From positions 54,783 to 118,782 of the forward strand of contig CACIRX010000002.1 of assembly GCA_902589175.1 (NCBI GenBank): 64,000 nucleotides of DNA. The letters are read 5' to 3'. This document shows, in pieces, positions 26,374 to 34,645 of this stretch. The first letter of the stretch is position 1. Each line of letters starts with the position of its first letter. The stretch comes from an uncultured Pelagibacteraceae bacterium. Its GTDB lineage: Bacteria; Pseudomonadota; Alphaproteobacteria; Pelagibacterales; AG-422-B15. The notes under the pieces are model-generated. The model had not been told where the DNA came from, made no database searches, and was given only the letters and a program-made list of their open reading frames with translations. A program made the translations under genes and the position numbers.

Positions 26374-27306
26374 TTAAAAGCCAATTTTGTAGCCAATGAA
26401 GAAGTTTTCAACATCCTCATTTGAACCCACAGAAGCAACATGATATTCAAGTGATGCTTTTACGCCTCCACCGAATGACTTTTGCAAGGAAGCAATAGAG
26501 CCATCGTCATCAGCCGTTGCGCCAGGATTATCTACATCAAAATATTCGTATTGAAAAGTTGCACCCAATCCAGGAATCTTTGGCGTTTTCACACCTACTA
26601 CTGTATAGCTGTCACCGCTATCTGAATCGTATAGACCATAACCAATCGTGTAACCTGCAAGTTTAGGTGCTTTAATACCAATCATATAGTTTTCATCCCC
26701 AGTTCTAGAGTCCGTATTGCCCTCATCGACAATGCCTCCTTTGACTGAAAAACCGGCGATCTTTCCAGATATTGAATAAGCCATTATGTCGTCATAACCA
26801 GCCGTTGTTCCAAATCCGATACCCGCTTTAACAGTAAATCCATTTATCTTAGGTGATGTGTAGACAATTTGGTTGCTATCATCAAAACCTGCTGCACCAG
26901 TAACGCCGTCACCATCTTCATAATCAGCGCTTAGGCCTTGAGGTAATTTTCTCGAGCTTGCAAATGATGATTTTACAGGATGGCTATCCATACTATCAAC
27001 GGGGCCGCCTGAGAGACCATTACCAAAAGAAACTGTGCCCATGTCAGAAATGAATGAAATATCAAAATCACCACCTCCACTAGACTCGTAAGCCATGACA
27101 CCTTCTATACCCATACCATTGTCTAATGTATCTGTGTAAGTCACGTATGCTGATTCTGTAATTGATATTCTTTCCTGAGACGCATAAGAATCTCCAGATC
27201 CCCACAAGCCATTAAAAGTACCGCCAACAGTTACATCTGCTTGCGCACTTGAAAGAGCCATTATACTAGCAAGTGCAGTCGTCGCACTTAAGATTTTGTT
27301 ATTCAT
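26374..27306 (-). CDS. Outer-membrane porin, probably phosphate-regulated
   Basis: 310 aa. Signal peptide (ATTALASIMALSSAQA) then a glycine- and aromatic-rich sequence of alternating beta strands, starting DVTVGGTFNGLW and ending IGYKIGF with the terminal aromatic residue needed for outer-membrane assembly. Resembles Gram-negative porins of the OmpC/PorB or alphaproteobacterial type. A Pho-box-like array lies 122 bp upstream and a strong terminator follows. A role as an anion porin under phosphate limitation (like PhoE or OprP) is inferred from position only. Confidence 0.82.
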   Translation of the reverse strand: MNNKILSATTALASIMALSSAQADVTVGGTFNGLWGSGDSYASQERISITESAYVTYTDTLDNGMGIEGVMAYESSGGGDFDISFISDMGTVSFGNGLSGGPVDSMDSHPVKSSFASSRKLPQGLSADYEDGDGVTGAAGFDDSNQIVYTSPKINGFTVKAGIGFGTTAGYDDIMAYSISGKIAGFSVKGGIVDEGNTDSRTGDENYMIGIKAPKLAGYTIGYGLYDSDSGDSYTVVGVKTPKIPGLGATFQYEYFDVDNPGATADDDGSIASLQKSFGGGVKASLEYHVASVGSNEDVENFFIGYKIGF

Positions 27307-27425
27307 ATATTACTCCATTAATTAATTAATAAATGAAGTCATACATGAGATTTCATAAAATTTTAGTTAAGTAAATATTAACAATTATTAAGGTCTTTTA
27401 AAATTTTGTTTCAGATAAATTAATG

Positions 27426-27540
27426 TTATTTCAACTTTGTTAAAATTATATAACAGTTTATTTTTTTATATGTTTAAACGTGTTTTTTTTATTTCAAAAT
27501 TATTTCAATTTAATTTCTGATTATTAATTTTTTATTTCAA
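27426..27540. repeat. Four copies of TTATTTCAA in the porin upstream spacer
   Basis: Exact 9-mers start at 27426, 27489, 27500 and 27532. Two are 11 bp apart and thus on the same face of the helix, and the first overlaps the Pho-box-like array. They may be additional regulator sites, but the region is so AT-rich that chance recurrence must be considered. Confidence 0.35.
27428..27456 (-). promoter_or_regulatory. Pho-box-like array upstream of the porin gene
   Basis: On the minus strand: CTGTTAT - ATAA - TTTTAAC - AAAG - TTGAAAT, again 7+4+7+4+7. It closely parallels the box at 29494 (CTGTCAT, TTTTAAT, TTGTAAT). It faces the porin gene. The remaining part of the 280-bp spacer is very AT-rich and has four copies of TTATTTCAA but no gene that I can see. 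Confidence 0.5.
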
Positions 27541-27586
27541 ATTCATTAAGATGATTACTGTATAAAAAAATTTTTTTGAAGTGTTG

Positions 27587-28594
27587 TTATTTTGCAACGC
27601 GTGATGCAGTTTGATGTGACAAAAACAGCTTAGAAACCTCATGCCAATCAAATTTTTTACTATAATTTATACAATCTGTACGACTCACTTTTCTCGCCTT
27701 TTCAATTGAATTAATTAAATTATGATCAAGACAATTATGTTTAAAATTATTAAAAACATCAATTGGACCTGGAACAGGATATGCGGCCACGGGAAGTCCA
27801 CTGGCGAGAGCCTCGATCATGACCATTCCAAACGTATCTGTTTTACTTGGAAATACAAAGATATCTGAAGATGCATAGTACTGGGCCAGTTCATTTCCTT
27901 TCTTCGCTCCTACAAAAACTGCATCAGTATATTTTTTTTCTAATTTTTTCTTAGAGGGTCCATCACCTACAAGTAGTTTTGTGCCTTTTAAATTTAATTT
28001 AAGAAAATCTTCTAATGATTTTTCCTTAGATATTCTTCCTACATATAAATAAATTGGTTTTTCTAAATTGAGATCAATCTTGTTCTTCGGATTAAAAGCT
28101 TTTATATCAACGCCCCTGGACCATTTAACTGTCCTTTTAATTCCATGTGAATTAAGTTCATCTATAATTGAATTAGAGGATACCATTACTGCGCTAGAAT
28201 TTTTGTGAAACCATTTCAAAATTTTATATGTAAAAGATACAGGTATCTTAGCCATCGTGTTTATATATTCAGGAAATTTTGTACAATACGAGGTTGTAAA
28301 CGCATAATTATTCTTTGAACAATAATTCCTAACCGCTAAGCCAATAGGTCCCTCTGTAGCAACGTGTATAAAGTCAGGCTTAAACTTCTCAATGATCACG
28401 CCAATTTTGAACCAATGATTAATCGCAAGTTTTATTTCAGGATAAATAATCAGTGGAATTGTAATAAATTTATCTGGAGTTATGTACCTAACCTCATGTC
28501 CTTGACTTGTAAGTTTATCACCAAGTGTTTGATAAGTTCTAACAACACCATTTATTTGAGGTAGCCATGCGTCTGATGCGATGAGTATTTTCAA
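27587..28594 (-). CDS. agt: GT4 glycosyltransferase, Agt-like (glycolipid synthesis for lipid remodelling)
   Basis: 335 aa, GT-B fold: DAWLPQINGVVRTYQTL at the N-terminus (acceptor side) and the GT4 donor-site pattern PSKTDTFGMVMIEALASGLP. It directly abuts plcP and shares its Pho-box promoter. In marine heterotrophs and SAR11 a plcP-agt pair is known to replace phospholipids with glycosyl-diacylglycerols during phosphate limitation: PlcP makes diacylglycerol and Agt adds a sugar. Sugar donor (glucose, galacturonate or other) is not readable from the sequence. Confidence 0.83.
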   Translation of the reverse strand: MKILIASDAWLPQINGVVRTYQTLGDKLTSQGHEVRYITPDKFITIPLIIYPEIKLAINHWFKIGVIIEKFKPDFIHVATEGPIGLAVRNYCSKNNYAFTTSYCTKFPEYINTMAKIPVSFTYKILKWFHKNSSAVMVSSNSIIDELNSHGIKRTVKWSRGVDIKAFNPKNKIDLNLEKPIYLYVGRISKEKSLEDFLKLNLKGTKLLVGDGPSKKKLEKKYTDAVFVGAKKGNELAQYYASSDIFVFPSKTDTFGMVMIEALASGLPVAAYPVPGPIDVFNNFKHNCLDHNLINSIEKARKVSRTDCINYSKKFDWHEVSKLFLSHQTASRVAK

Positions 28595-29413
28595 TTAACT
28601 TAATACCTTTACGGAGTCCTTATGTTTGTTGATAATTTCATACTTTTCAGCGATATCTTTCCAGAAAAGAATTTCCATTGATCCATCAAAATTTTCTATC
28701 ATAAAGGAGCAACTTTCTACCCAGTCCCCATCATTATAGTAATGAACTCCATTTATTATTCGATGTGAAGCATGATGAATATGTCCGCAAATAACTCCTT
28801 TTAGATTTTTCTTTTTTGCATAACCTGCAACTATTTCTTCGTACTTATTAATGTAAGAAACAGCATTTTTTACTTTTAATTTCAGATACTTTGAAAGCGA
28901 CCAATATTTCAAACCCAATAATAATCTTAATTGATTAAATCTTCTATTTAGCCATAAAGCTAAATCGTATGCGCTAGCGCCAAGATGGGCTAACCAGGGT
29001 GCGATATTGATAATTGAGTCAAATTTGTCTCCATGCAGTATAAGATATTCAGATCCATCTACTGTCTTATGTTTGATTTCATTAACTACTCTAATTTCGC
29101 CTAGTGTTATTGGCACAAATTTTCTAACAAGCTCATCATGATTTCCTGATACATAAAACACTTTAGTTCCATGTCGTGCTTTTCTTAGAATTTTTTGTAT
29201 TACATCACTGTGACTTTGTGGCCAGTACCATCTATTTTTAAGTCGCCACCCATCTATAATATCTCCAACTAAGTATAGGTAATCTGATCTGGTATTTTTT
29301 AAAAAATCAAGCAACTGTTCAGCTTGACAGCCTTTTGACCCTAAATGAATATCTGAAATAAATATGGAACGATATTTTAAGAGAGGAATAACATTATTTT
29401 TTTCGTTGACCAT
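28595..29413 (-). CDS. plcP: PlcP-like phospholipase C (metallophosphoesterase, LpxH-related)
   Basis: 272 aa. Calcineurin-type metallophosphoesterase motifs: FISDIHLGS, VGDIIDGW, SGNHDE, and the C-terminal GHIHHA. The family resembles UDP-diacylglucosamine hydrolase LpxH, but pairing with a GT4 glycosyltransferase and a Pho-box matches PlcP, which removes phospholipid head groups to free phosphate. Cytoplasmic face of the inner membrane. LpxH-like function is the alternative. Confidence 0.82.
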   Translation of the reverse strand: MVNEKNNVIPLLKYRSIFISDIHLGSKGCQAEQLLDFLKNTRSDYLYLVGDIIDGWRLKNRWYWPQSHSDVIQKILRKARHGTKVFYVSGNHDELVRKFVPITLGEIRVVNEIKHKTVDGSEYLILHGDKFDSIINIAPWLAHLGASAYDLALWLNRRFNQLRLLLGLKYWSLSKYLKLKVKNAVSYINKYEEIVAGYAKKKNLKGVICGHIHHASHRIINGVHYYNDGDWVESCSFMIENFDGSMEILFWKDIAEKYEIINKHKDSVKVLS

Positions 29414-29493
29414 AAATTTGGTAAAAAAGAATCAATCTTCATTACATTACCAATAATTTATGAAAGATTTGTTAAGCCATACTTTCTAGAAAT

Positions 29494-29533
29494 CTGTCAT
29501 AAAATTTTAATATTCTTGTAATTTTTATGACAA
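29494..29533. promoter_or_regulatory. Palindromic Pho-box between plcP and a possible small RNA
   Basis: Plus strand: CTGTCAT - AAAA - TTTTAAT - ATTC - TTGTAAT - TTTT - ATGACAA, four 7-bp units at 11-bp steps. The ends form an inverted repeat (TGTCATAAAA / TTTTATGACA), so the minus strand reads TTGTCAT-AAAA first. It is the closest match in the window to the known PhoB consensus. It ends exactly 10 bp before a TATAAT on the plus strand and lies 80 bp before the plcP start on the minus strand. Confidence 0.65.
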
Positions 29534-29543
29534 AATTAAAAAT

Positions 29544-29636
29544 TATAATTTAATCATTGAGTAACTAGACAGAAGACTGAACTTCCTCATTTAATCCTCC
29601 ACCCTTCCAAATATAAATGGGGAAGTTCTTCTCTTA
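29544..29636 (+). ncRNA. Candidate Pho-controlled small RNA with anti-Shine-Dalgarno loop
   Basis: A perfect -10 TATAAT (29544-29549) follows the Pho box by 10 bp; transcription would start near 29556. The RNA would fold into a 15-bp stem (GAACTTCCTCATTTA, 29579-29593, with TAAATGGGGAAGTTC, 29614-29628; one G-U pair). Its 20-nt loop contains UCCUCC and CCCUUCC, complementary to ribosome binding sites. A pyrimidine-rich TTCTTCTCTTATTTC follows the stem as a possible terminator. No ORF explains it. Anti-SD loop sRNAs are known from alphaproteobacteria; this one is not assigned to a named family. Confidence 0.5.
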
Positions 29637-29710
29637 TTTCAATTAGGGTAATTTGTATATTGGGATCATTATAAGAAAAAAGAGGAAAAATCAGGATTTT
29701 ATAAAAAAAA

Positions 29711-29739
29711 GACCCGTCCAAGTATAAATTGAACAGGTC
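29711..29739 (-). terminator. Terminator downstream of the 139-aa membrane protein gene
   Basis: Arms GACCCGTCCAA and TTGAACAGGTC pair at 9 of 11 positions around a 7-nt loop; on the minus strand eight T residues follow immediately. It lies 24 bp after the stop at 29763 and closes the minus-strand pair of membrane proteins. Confidence 0.8.
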
Positions 29740-29762
29740 CTTAATTTATAGATTAAGTATGT

Positions 29763-30182
29763 TTAAAATGTTCTACCAATTCTCATTCCTGCCCTGTCGT
29801 ACAAGACATTCATCAGAATGAAGACAAGTATACTAGCCACCATAGGAACTGGATTAGCGCCCCCATCTTCGCCCATAAATAAAACAATTTGCCTTATAGA
29901 AGTAACAAAGGATCCAACCAACATCATTCTAAAAAACACTGTAGATTGTTCAATTGGTGCCAGTAAACATGCAGTAAAACCTACTGCAAAAACTATATAA
30001 ACCCACCCGAGATTTGCAAACAGCTGAATATGTGCTGCATCAACATCGCTCGGATTTGTTCCTATTCGCTCTGCAAAGGCTAATACCGGCTCATTGTCTA
30101 TAAACATAAAACCATAAAAGAGAAATAAAACTATTAAGAAACAAATTATTACTCTGCTTATTGTGTCTTCAACTTTAATCAT
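29763..30182 (-). CDS. Small membrane protein of unknown function (four spans)
   Basis: 139 aa with four predicted spans, the last ending in LVFILMNVLYDRAGMRIGRTF. It contains no motif I recognise. It lies 10 bp after the 264-aa membrane gene on the same strand and ahead of a strong terminator, so the two form a short operon. Both proteins show a similar pattern of repeating short spans (for example an N-terminal span with FYG or VYG), which hints at distant common ancestry. Confidence 0.7.
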   Translation of the reverse strand: MIKVEDTISRVIICFLIVLFLFYGFMFIDNEPVLAFAERIGTNPSDVDAAHIQLFANLGWVYIVFAVGFTACLLAPIEQSTVFFRMMLVGSFVTSIRQIVLFMGEDGGANPVPMVASILVFILMNVLYDRAGMRIGRTF

Positions 30183-30192
30183 TTTGTTCCTC

Positions 30193-30987
30193 CTAAAAAT
30201 TACTTTGGTTTCTGAAAAAGATAGTCAAAAATACAATGAAATTTAGAACTATAAAAAATGCCAATAATGGGTTACCACCATCGGGAAATGTCACACTTCC
30301 AACTAACATTGCACAAAAGAACATCGTTCCTGCAACTGCACTCATTGATACTAAAACTCCACTCAGTCCAGCTCTGAACTGATAAACAAGAGCAATCAGT
30401 ATAGCTATGTTTATCATAGTTATTCCTAATACACTGTGTTCAGATTGAGGATTGCTTTCTAATAGTGGAGATTGCTCAATAAAACCGCCTGGATATATGA
30501 AGTAAGAAACAACATTAAACAGCACTGCGGCAATTGCAATATATCCCATGATTTGAGTTGTTTTGTCAGTAACTCCAAACGGAGTTCCAGCTTTCTCAAT
30601 TGCGAGTGGATAACCAGCTCTAAATCTTGCTATGGCTAATAGCACAAACAAAATTATCCACGCATAAAGACCGGTATAGTTTTCTCCACCGCTTAGCTGC
30701 AATGACATCGCAACCCATATTAATTGAAGTAGAACGACAGGCAGTGCATAAGCAAAAAATGCCCTCTCTAACCCTTTGAAACCCATATATAGAATGCCTA
30801 CATAGGCTACAAAATTAACCGCTCCAAACCAATTTAAGAAAAATTCTGTAGTTAAGTTATCTTCGAATGTTGGATATCGATCAATCATGTAATCATAATT
30901 GAACATCATTATACATCCATAAACGAAGAATATAAGGCCTGAAATAAACATACAGGCTTTAATTACGTTATCGTCTGTTTTAAACAT
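30193..30987 (-). CDS. Multi-span membrane protein of unknown function
   Basis: 264 aa, eight hydrophobic segments, with a short polar linker in the middle (AIEKAGTPFGVTDKT) that may separate two four-span halves. The two halves could be a duplication, and the 139-aa downstream protein a third related unit. No family recognised. It is divergent from livH, with 168 bp between them. Confidence 0.7.
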   Translation of the reverse strand: MFKTDDNVIKACMFISGLIFFVYGCIMMFNYDYMIDRYPTFEDNLTTEFFLNWFGAVNFVAYVGILYMGFKGLERAFFAYALPVVLLQLIWVAMSLQLSGGENYTGLYAWIILFVLLAIARFRAGYPLAIEKAGTPFGVTDKTTQIMGYIAIAAVLFNVVSYFIYPGGFIEQSPLLESNPQSEHSVLGITMINIAILIALVYQFRAGLSGVLVSMSAVAGTMFFCAMLVGSVTFPDGGNPLLAFFIVLNFIVFLTIFFRNQSNF

Positions 30988-31155
30988 ATAACCCCCTATA
31001 ATTGTTATATGATCGGAAGGTTAATTATTTATTTCTTTGTTAGAAAGTGAATTTTTTATATAAAGTGACTAATTTTTATAACTTGTTATCTTGGTAAATA
31101 TATATTTAATAAAAATTTGATAATTAGTTAAAGTAAAATATTAGAATTATAATTT

Positions 31156-32037
31156 ATGCAATTGATTCAATTAATAATTGATGGTGTGGCCTCAGGATGC
31201 ATATATGGACTGGTGGCATTAGGATTTGTCTTAATTTACAAAGCTACAGAAACCATCAATTTTGCTCAAGGCGATATTCTTATGCTCGGAGCATTTGTGG
31301 CCTACTCACTTATTGGAATTTTAGGCATGGACTACCTCACTGGATTCGCTCTTACTGTTTTAATTATTGCTGTATTTGGGTTTTTCCTTGATGCCGTTGT
31401 AGTGAGACAGATTATTGGGCAGCCTGCATTTGCTACCGTAATGCTAACTATCGGTTTAGGTTTTATTTTTAGAGGATTTGCATCAATTTACTGGGGCACA
31501 GACATATTTTCATTTAGTACACCTTTCTCTGGAAAAATAACTGAATTTAACGGTCTTATAATTTCCTACGTAAACCTTTCTATAATAATTGGGACTGCAA
31601 TTCTAATGTCTGCACTTTATTTCTTTTTTACATTTTCAAAAATTGGTGTGGCAATGAGAGCGTCTTCAGAAAACCAATTAGCTGCTTACTATATGGGAAT
31701 ACCGGTTAAATTTATTTTTTCATTAATATGGTCAATTTCTGCAGGAGTTGCCGCCGTAGCGGGTGTACTACTCGCTCCAATTACATTGGTAGACACATCA
31801 ATCTCATTGATTGGTTTAAAAGCATTTGCTGCAGCTGTTCTAGGAGGATTTGGATCAATACCTGGAGCAATTGTTGGAGGCATTATAATAGGTATTGTCG
31901 AACAATTATGTGGAACTTACGAAAATTATTTGTTTGAAGGAGTGAGAGAAATATCTGCTTACCTCGTTCTTATCTTAACATTAATTATTTATCCAAGAGG
32001 TTTGTTCTCAGATAAAGCTGAGGTCAAAAAAGTTTAA
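31156..32037 (+). CDS. livH: Branched-chain-amino-acid-type ABC permease LivH
   Basis: 293 aa, eight-span LivH-family permease (YGLVALGFVLIYKATETINFAQGDI at the start is the family hallmark, split here by coordinates 18-40; FGSIPGAIVGGIIIGIVE near the end). Imports amino acids or other carboxylic acids with LivM, two ATPases and a periplasmic binding protein. Stop and livM start overlap as TAATG. Binding proteins and livF are 9-16 kb away on the other strand. Confidence 0.93.
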   Translation: MQLIQLIIDGVASGCIYGLVALGFVLIYKATETINFAQGDILMLGAFVAYSLIGILGMDYLTGFALTVLIIAVFGFFLDAVVVRQIIGQPAFATVMLTIGLGFIFRGFASIYWGTDIFSFSTPFSGKITEFNGLIISYVNLSIIIGTAILMSALYFFFTFSKIGVAMRASSENQLAAYYMGIPVKFIFSLIWSISAGVAAVAGVLLAPITLVDTSISLIGLKAFAAAVLGGFGSIPGAIVGGIIIGIVEQLCGTYENYLFEGVREISAYLVLILTLIIYPRGLFSDKAEVKKV

Positions 32038-33110
32038 TGAGATTTATTTTTAAAACTAAATATTCACAAGATATAAATATTGCAAAACATAACGGTGATC
32101 GTTTTTGGTATTCACTGCTTATTTTAATCATGGTTGCGTTACCACTTGTATTAGATGATTTTTACTTAGGTGAAATCTCATATATTTGCATTCTATCCAT
32201 TGCTGGTATTGGTTTAATGATATTATCTGGATACACAGGTCTTGCATCCTTAGGTCATGCTGCGTTCTTAGGAGTTGGCGCTTATACTCATGCCTTCTTA
32301 CTAACTAATGGAATACCTTTTTATGCTTCAATTCCTATCGTAATAGTTGTTTCATTTCTTGTGGGTGCAGTAATTGGAATACCAATCCTACGCTTAACAG
32401 GGATGTACTTAGCTATTGCAACATTAGCCTTGGGCTTTATTGCGGAACATGTTTTTATAAAATGGGAACACTTTACAGGCGGTAACAGAGGATTGCCTGT
32501 GCCTCAACCTGAATTCTTAGGTATGAGTTTTTATGACAGTGTGTTCTTTTATTATGTCTGCCTTGTATTTCTTATTGCCGCGATGTTTGCGGCGATCAAT
32601 ATACTTAGATCACCAACTGGAAGAGCTTTTGTAGCAATCCGAGACAGTGAAATTGCAGCACAAAGTTTAGGCGTAAACTTAGGTCTCTATAAAGCTTTAT
32701 CATTCGCTATTTCTGGAGCTTTTACTGGATTAGCTGGCGCATTACTTGCTCATTACATTGGCTACTTAGCTCCAGATATATTTAATATCTTTTTATCTTT
32801 AACGTTACTTTTGCTCATCGTTGTTGGTGGAATGGGAAGTTTACATGGAACAGTATTTGGAGCAATATTTGTTGGCTTCTTACCGCAATTAATTGCCATC
32901 TGTCGTGACTATTTACCAAGCTCAATTGGTTCACAGCCAGGTCTTGAGCCAATGTTGTTTGGACTAATACTTGTATTCTTCATTTTATATGAACCACTTG
33001 GGATTTATGGAAGATGGATGAAAATAAAATTATTCTTTGAACTGTTTCCTACTTACAAAAGACAAACATTTAAGAAGCAAAAAGTATTTACTAAATCGGA
33101 CCGAGTATAA
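32037..33110 (+). CDS. livM: Branched-chain-amino-acid-type ABC permease LivM
   Basis: 357 aa. LivM hallmarks are LSGYTGLASLGHAAFLGVGAY near the start, GMYLAIATLALGFI, and AFVAIRDSEIAAQSLGVN as the ATPase-coupling loop. Forms a heterodimeric channel with LivH. Both ends are TAATG junctions, so livH, livM and livG are tightly coupled. Confidence 0.94.
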   Translation: MRFIFKTKYSQDINIAKHNGDRFWYSLLILIMVALPLVLDDFYLGEISYICILSIAGIGLMILSGYTGLASLGHAAFLGVGAYTHAFLLTNGIPFYASIPIVIVVSFLVGAVIGIPILRLTGMYLAIATLALGFIAEHVFIKWEHFTGGNRGLPVPQPEFLGMSFYDSVFFYYVCLVFLIAAMFAAINILRSPTGRAFVAIRDSEIAAQSLGVNLGLYKALSFAISGAFTGLAGALLAHYIGYLAPDIFNIFLSLTLLLLIVVGGMGSLHGTVFGAIFVGFLPQLIAICRDYLPSSIGSQPGLEPMLFGLILVFFILYEPLGIYGRWMKIKLFFELFPTYKRQTFKKQKVFTKSDRV

Positions 33111-33868
33111 TGAGTTTGTTTGAAGTAAAAAATATCACTGTGGCATTTGGAGGAGTAAAAGCCCTTAATGATGTATCATTCGGTGTCGACAAAGGAGAAA
33201 TATTTACAATAATTGGACCTAACGGAGCGGGTAAATCAACACTCTTCAATGTCATAAGCAGAATCTATGAGCCAAGCAAAGGTGAGATATATTTTGAAAA
33301 TCAAAACATTTCAAAAACTAAGCCTCACAATATATCTAAGCTTGGAATAGCAAGAACATTTCAAAATTTAGAATTATTTGAAAATGCAACTGTTCTACAG
33401 AATTTACTTCTTGGACGACACATTTATAAAAAAACAAATATTTTATCTGAGGTATTTTTTACACCCAGTGCCCGTAAACAAGAACATGAATACAGACTTA
33501 AAGTTGAAGAAGTAATTGACTTCCTAGACCTTCAACATTACCGAGATACTCTTATAAACGGCCTTCCCTACGGTGTTCGCAAAAATGTTGAACTTGCAAG
33601 AGCTCTTTGCACTGATCCAAAATTACTTCTATTAGATGAACCGTCATCGGGATTAACAAATGAGGAAACAATTGATCTTGGCTTTTGGATAAAAGATATT
33701 CAATCTTTATTAGGAATTACCATAATTATGATTGAACACGACATGAGTTTTGTAAATAAAGTGTCAGATCGTATACTTGCACTCAATTACGGTAAGATAC
33801 TCGCATCTGGTCTACCTGAGGAAATTAAAAATAATGTTGATGTTAAGCAAGCTTATATGGGTGAATAG
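33110..33868 (+). CDS. livG: ABC transporter ATPase LivG
   Basis: 252 aa. Walker A GPNGAGKST, the LivG-type GIARTFQNLELF, a shortened signature (NGLPYGVRKNVELARAL, where the usual LSxGxQ is replaced by LPYGVRK), Walker B LLLLDEPSSGL and the switch IEHDMSFV. The altered signature is common in LivG proteins. It ends stop-to-stop against the next minus-strand gene. Confidence 0.92.
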   Translation: MSLFEVKNITVAFGGVKALNDVSFGVDKGEIFTIIGPNGAGKSTLFNVISRIYEPSKGEIYFENQNISKTKPHNISKLGIARTFQNLELFENATVLQNLLLGRHIYKKTNILSEVFFTPSARKQEHEYRLKVEEVIDFLDLQHYRDTLINGLPYGVRKNVELARALCTDPKLLLLDEPSSGLTNEETIDLGFWIKDIQSLLGITIIMIEHDMSFVNKVSDRILALNYGKILASGLPEEIKNNVDVKQAYMGE

Positions 33869-34645
33869 TTAAATAATTAAAATAATATAGAACATCCATA
33901 TTGGAATAAATAATATCCAATACCCATACATCCACACCATCCCAACTACTCCGCCCCAATCGTTACTTTCAAAAGATAATTTTCGATCATTAATTGAGTT
34001 TTTTAATTCCACTTTAACCTTTGATAAATCCACTTTGAATTCTTGAGCTTTGATTTCAGGGTTGGTATTTATTCTTTTTGTTATTGACTTTAAATGCAGC
34101 ACTTGCCACGGAAGATATAAAGCTCCAAAAACAATATTAATAATAATAAGTGAATGATGAGCATTTGATAGATCTAAGCTAAGCATAGCTATGCTTAAAA
34201 TCGTATTAATGGAAAATATTACAAACCATCCAAACTCTTCATAAAAGTAAAAACGTTCGTATTTTAAAAGTATTGCACCCCAACAAAAGAATTGTGAAAT
34301 AATTACCTGAATGACCATTAACCGAGAAATTAAATCAACAAACATATACTGATCAGAATTAATAATCCTGAGCACATAACTAAACATATAGATATATGTC
34401 ACCTCAACGATGGTTACTAAAAATCGTGTCACAAATACTGAAGAAATAACTGTGTCAATAATCACTGATTTAGAAGCATAATTTACAGGAAACAAACATC
34501 TAAATGCAGAAACTGATATTAAAATTATAGCAGGAACAACAAGGAATAAGTCATTGCTAATGTTTGCTATTGTTAAAGAGGCCCAAAGTAGAAATAAATT
34601 AGAAATGACGCCTATTCTAAGTCCTTGTAGGAAATATTTATACAT
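33869..34645 (-). CDS. Integral membrane protein of unknown function
   Basis: 258 aa with about seven hydrophobic segments and a charged cytoplasmic or periplasmic stretch near residues 190-225 (NPEIKAQEFKVDLSKVKVEL). No family recognised. It directly abuts a DoxX-like gene upstream, so the two are probably co-transcribed with the 178-aa gene and the PQQ dehydrogenase. Confidence 0.65.
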   Translation of the reverse strand: MYKYFLQGLRIGVISNLFLLWASLTIANISNDLFLVVPAIILISVSAFRCLFPVNYASKSVIIDTVISSVFVTRFLVTIVEVTYIYMFSYVLRIINSDQYMFVDLISRLMVIQVIISQFFCWGAILLKYERFYFYEEFGWFVIFSINTILSIAMLSLDLSNAHHSLIIINIVFGALYLPWQVLHLKSITKRINTNPEIKAQEFKVDLSKVKVELKNSINDRKLSFESNDWGGVVGMVWMYGYWILFIPIWMFYIILII

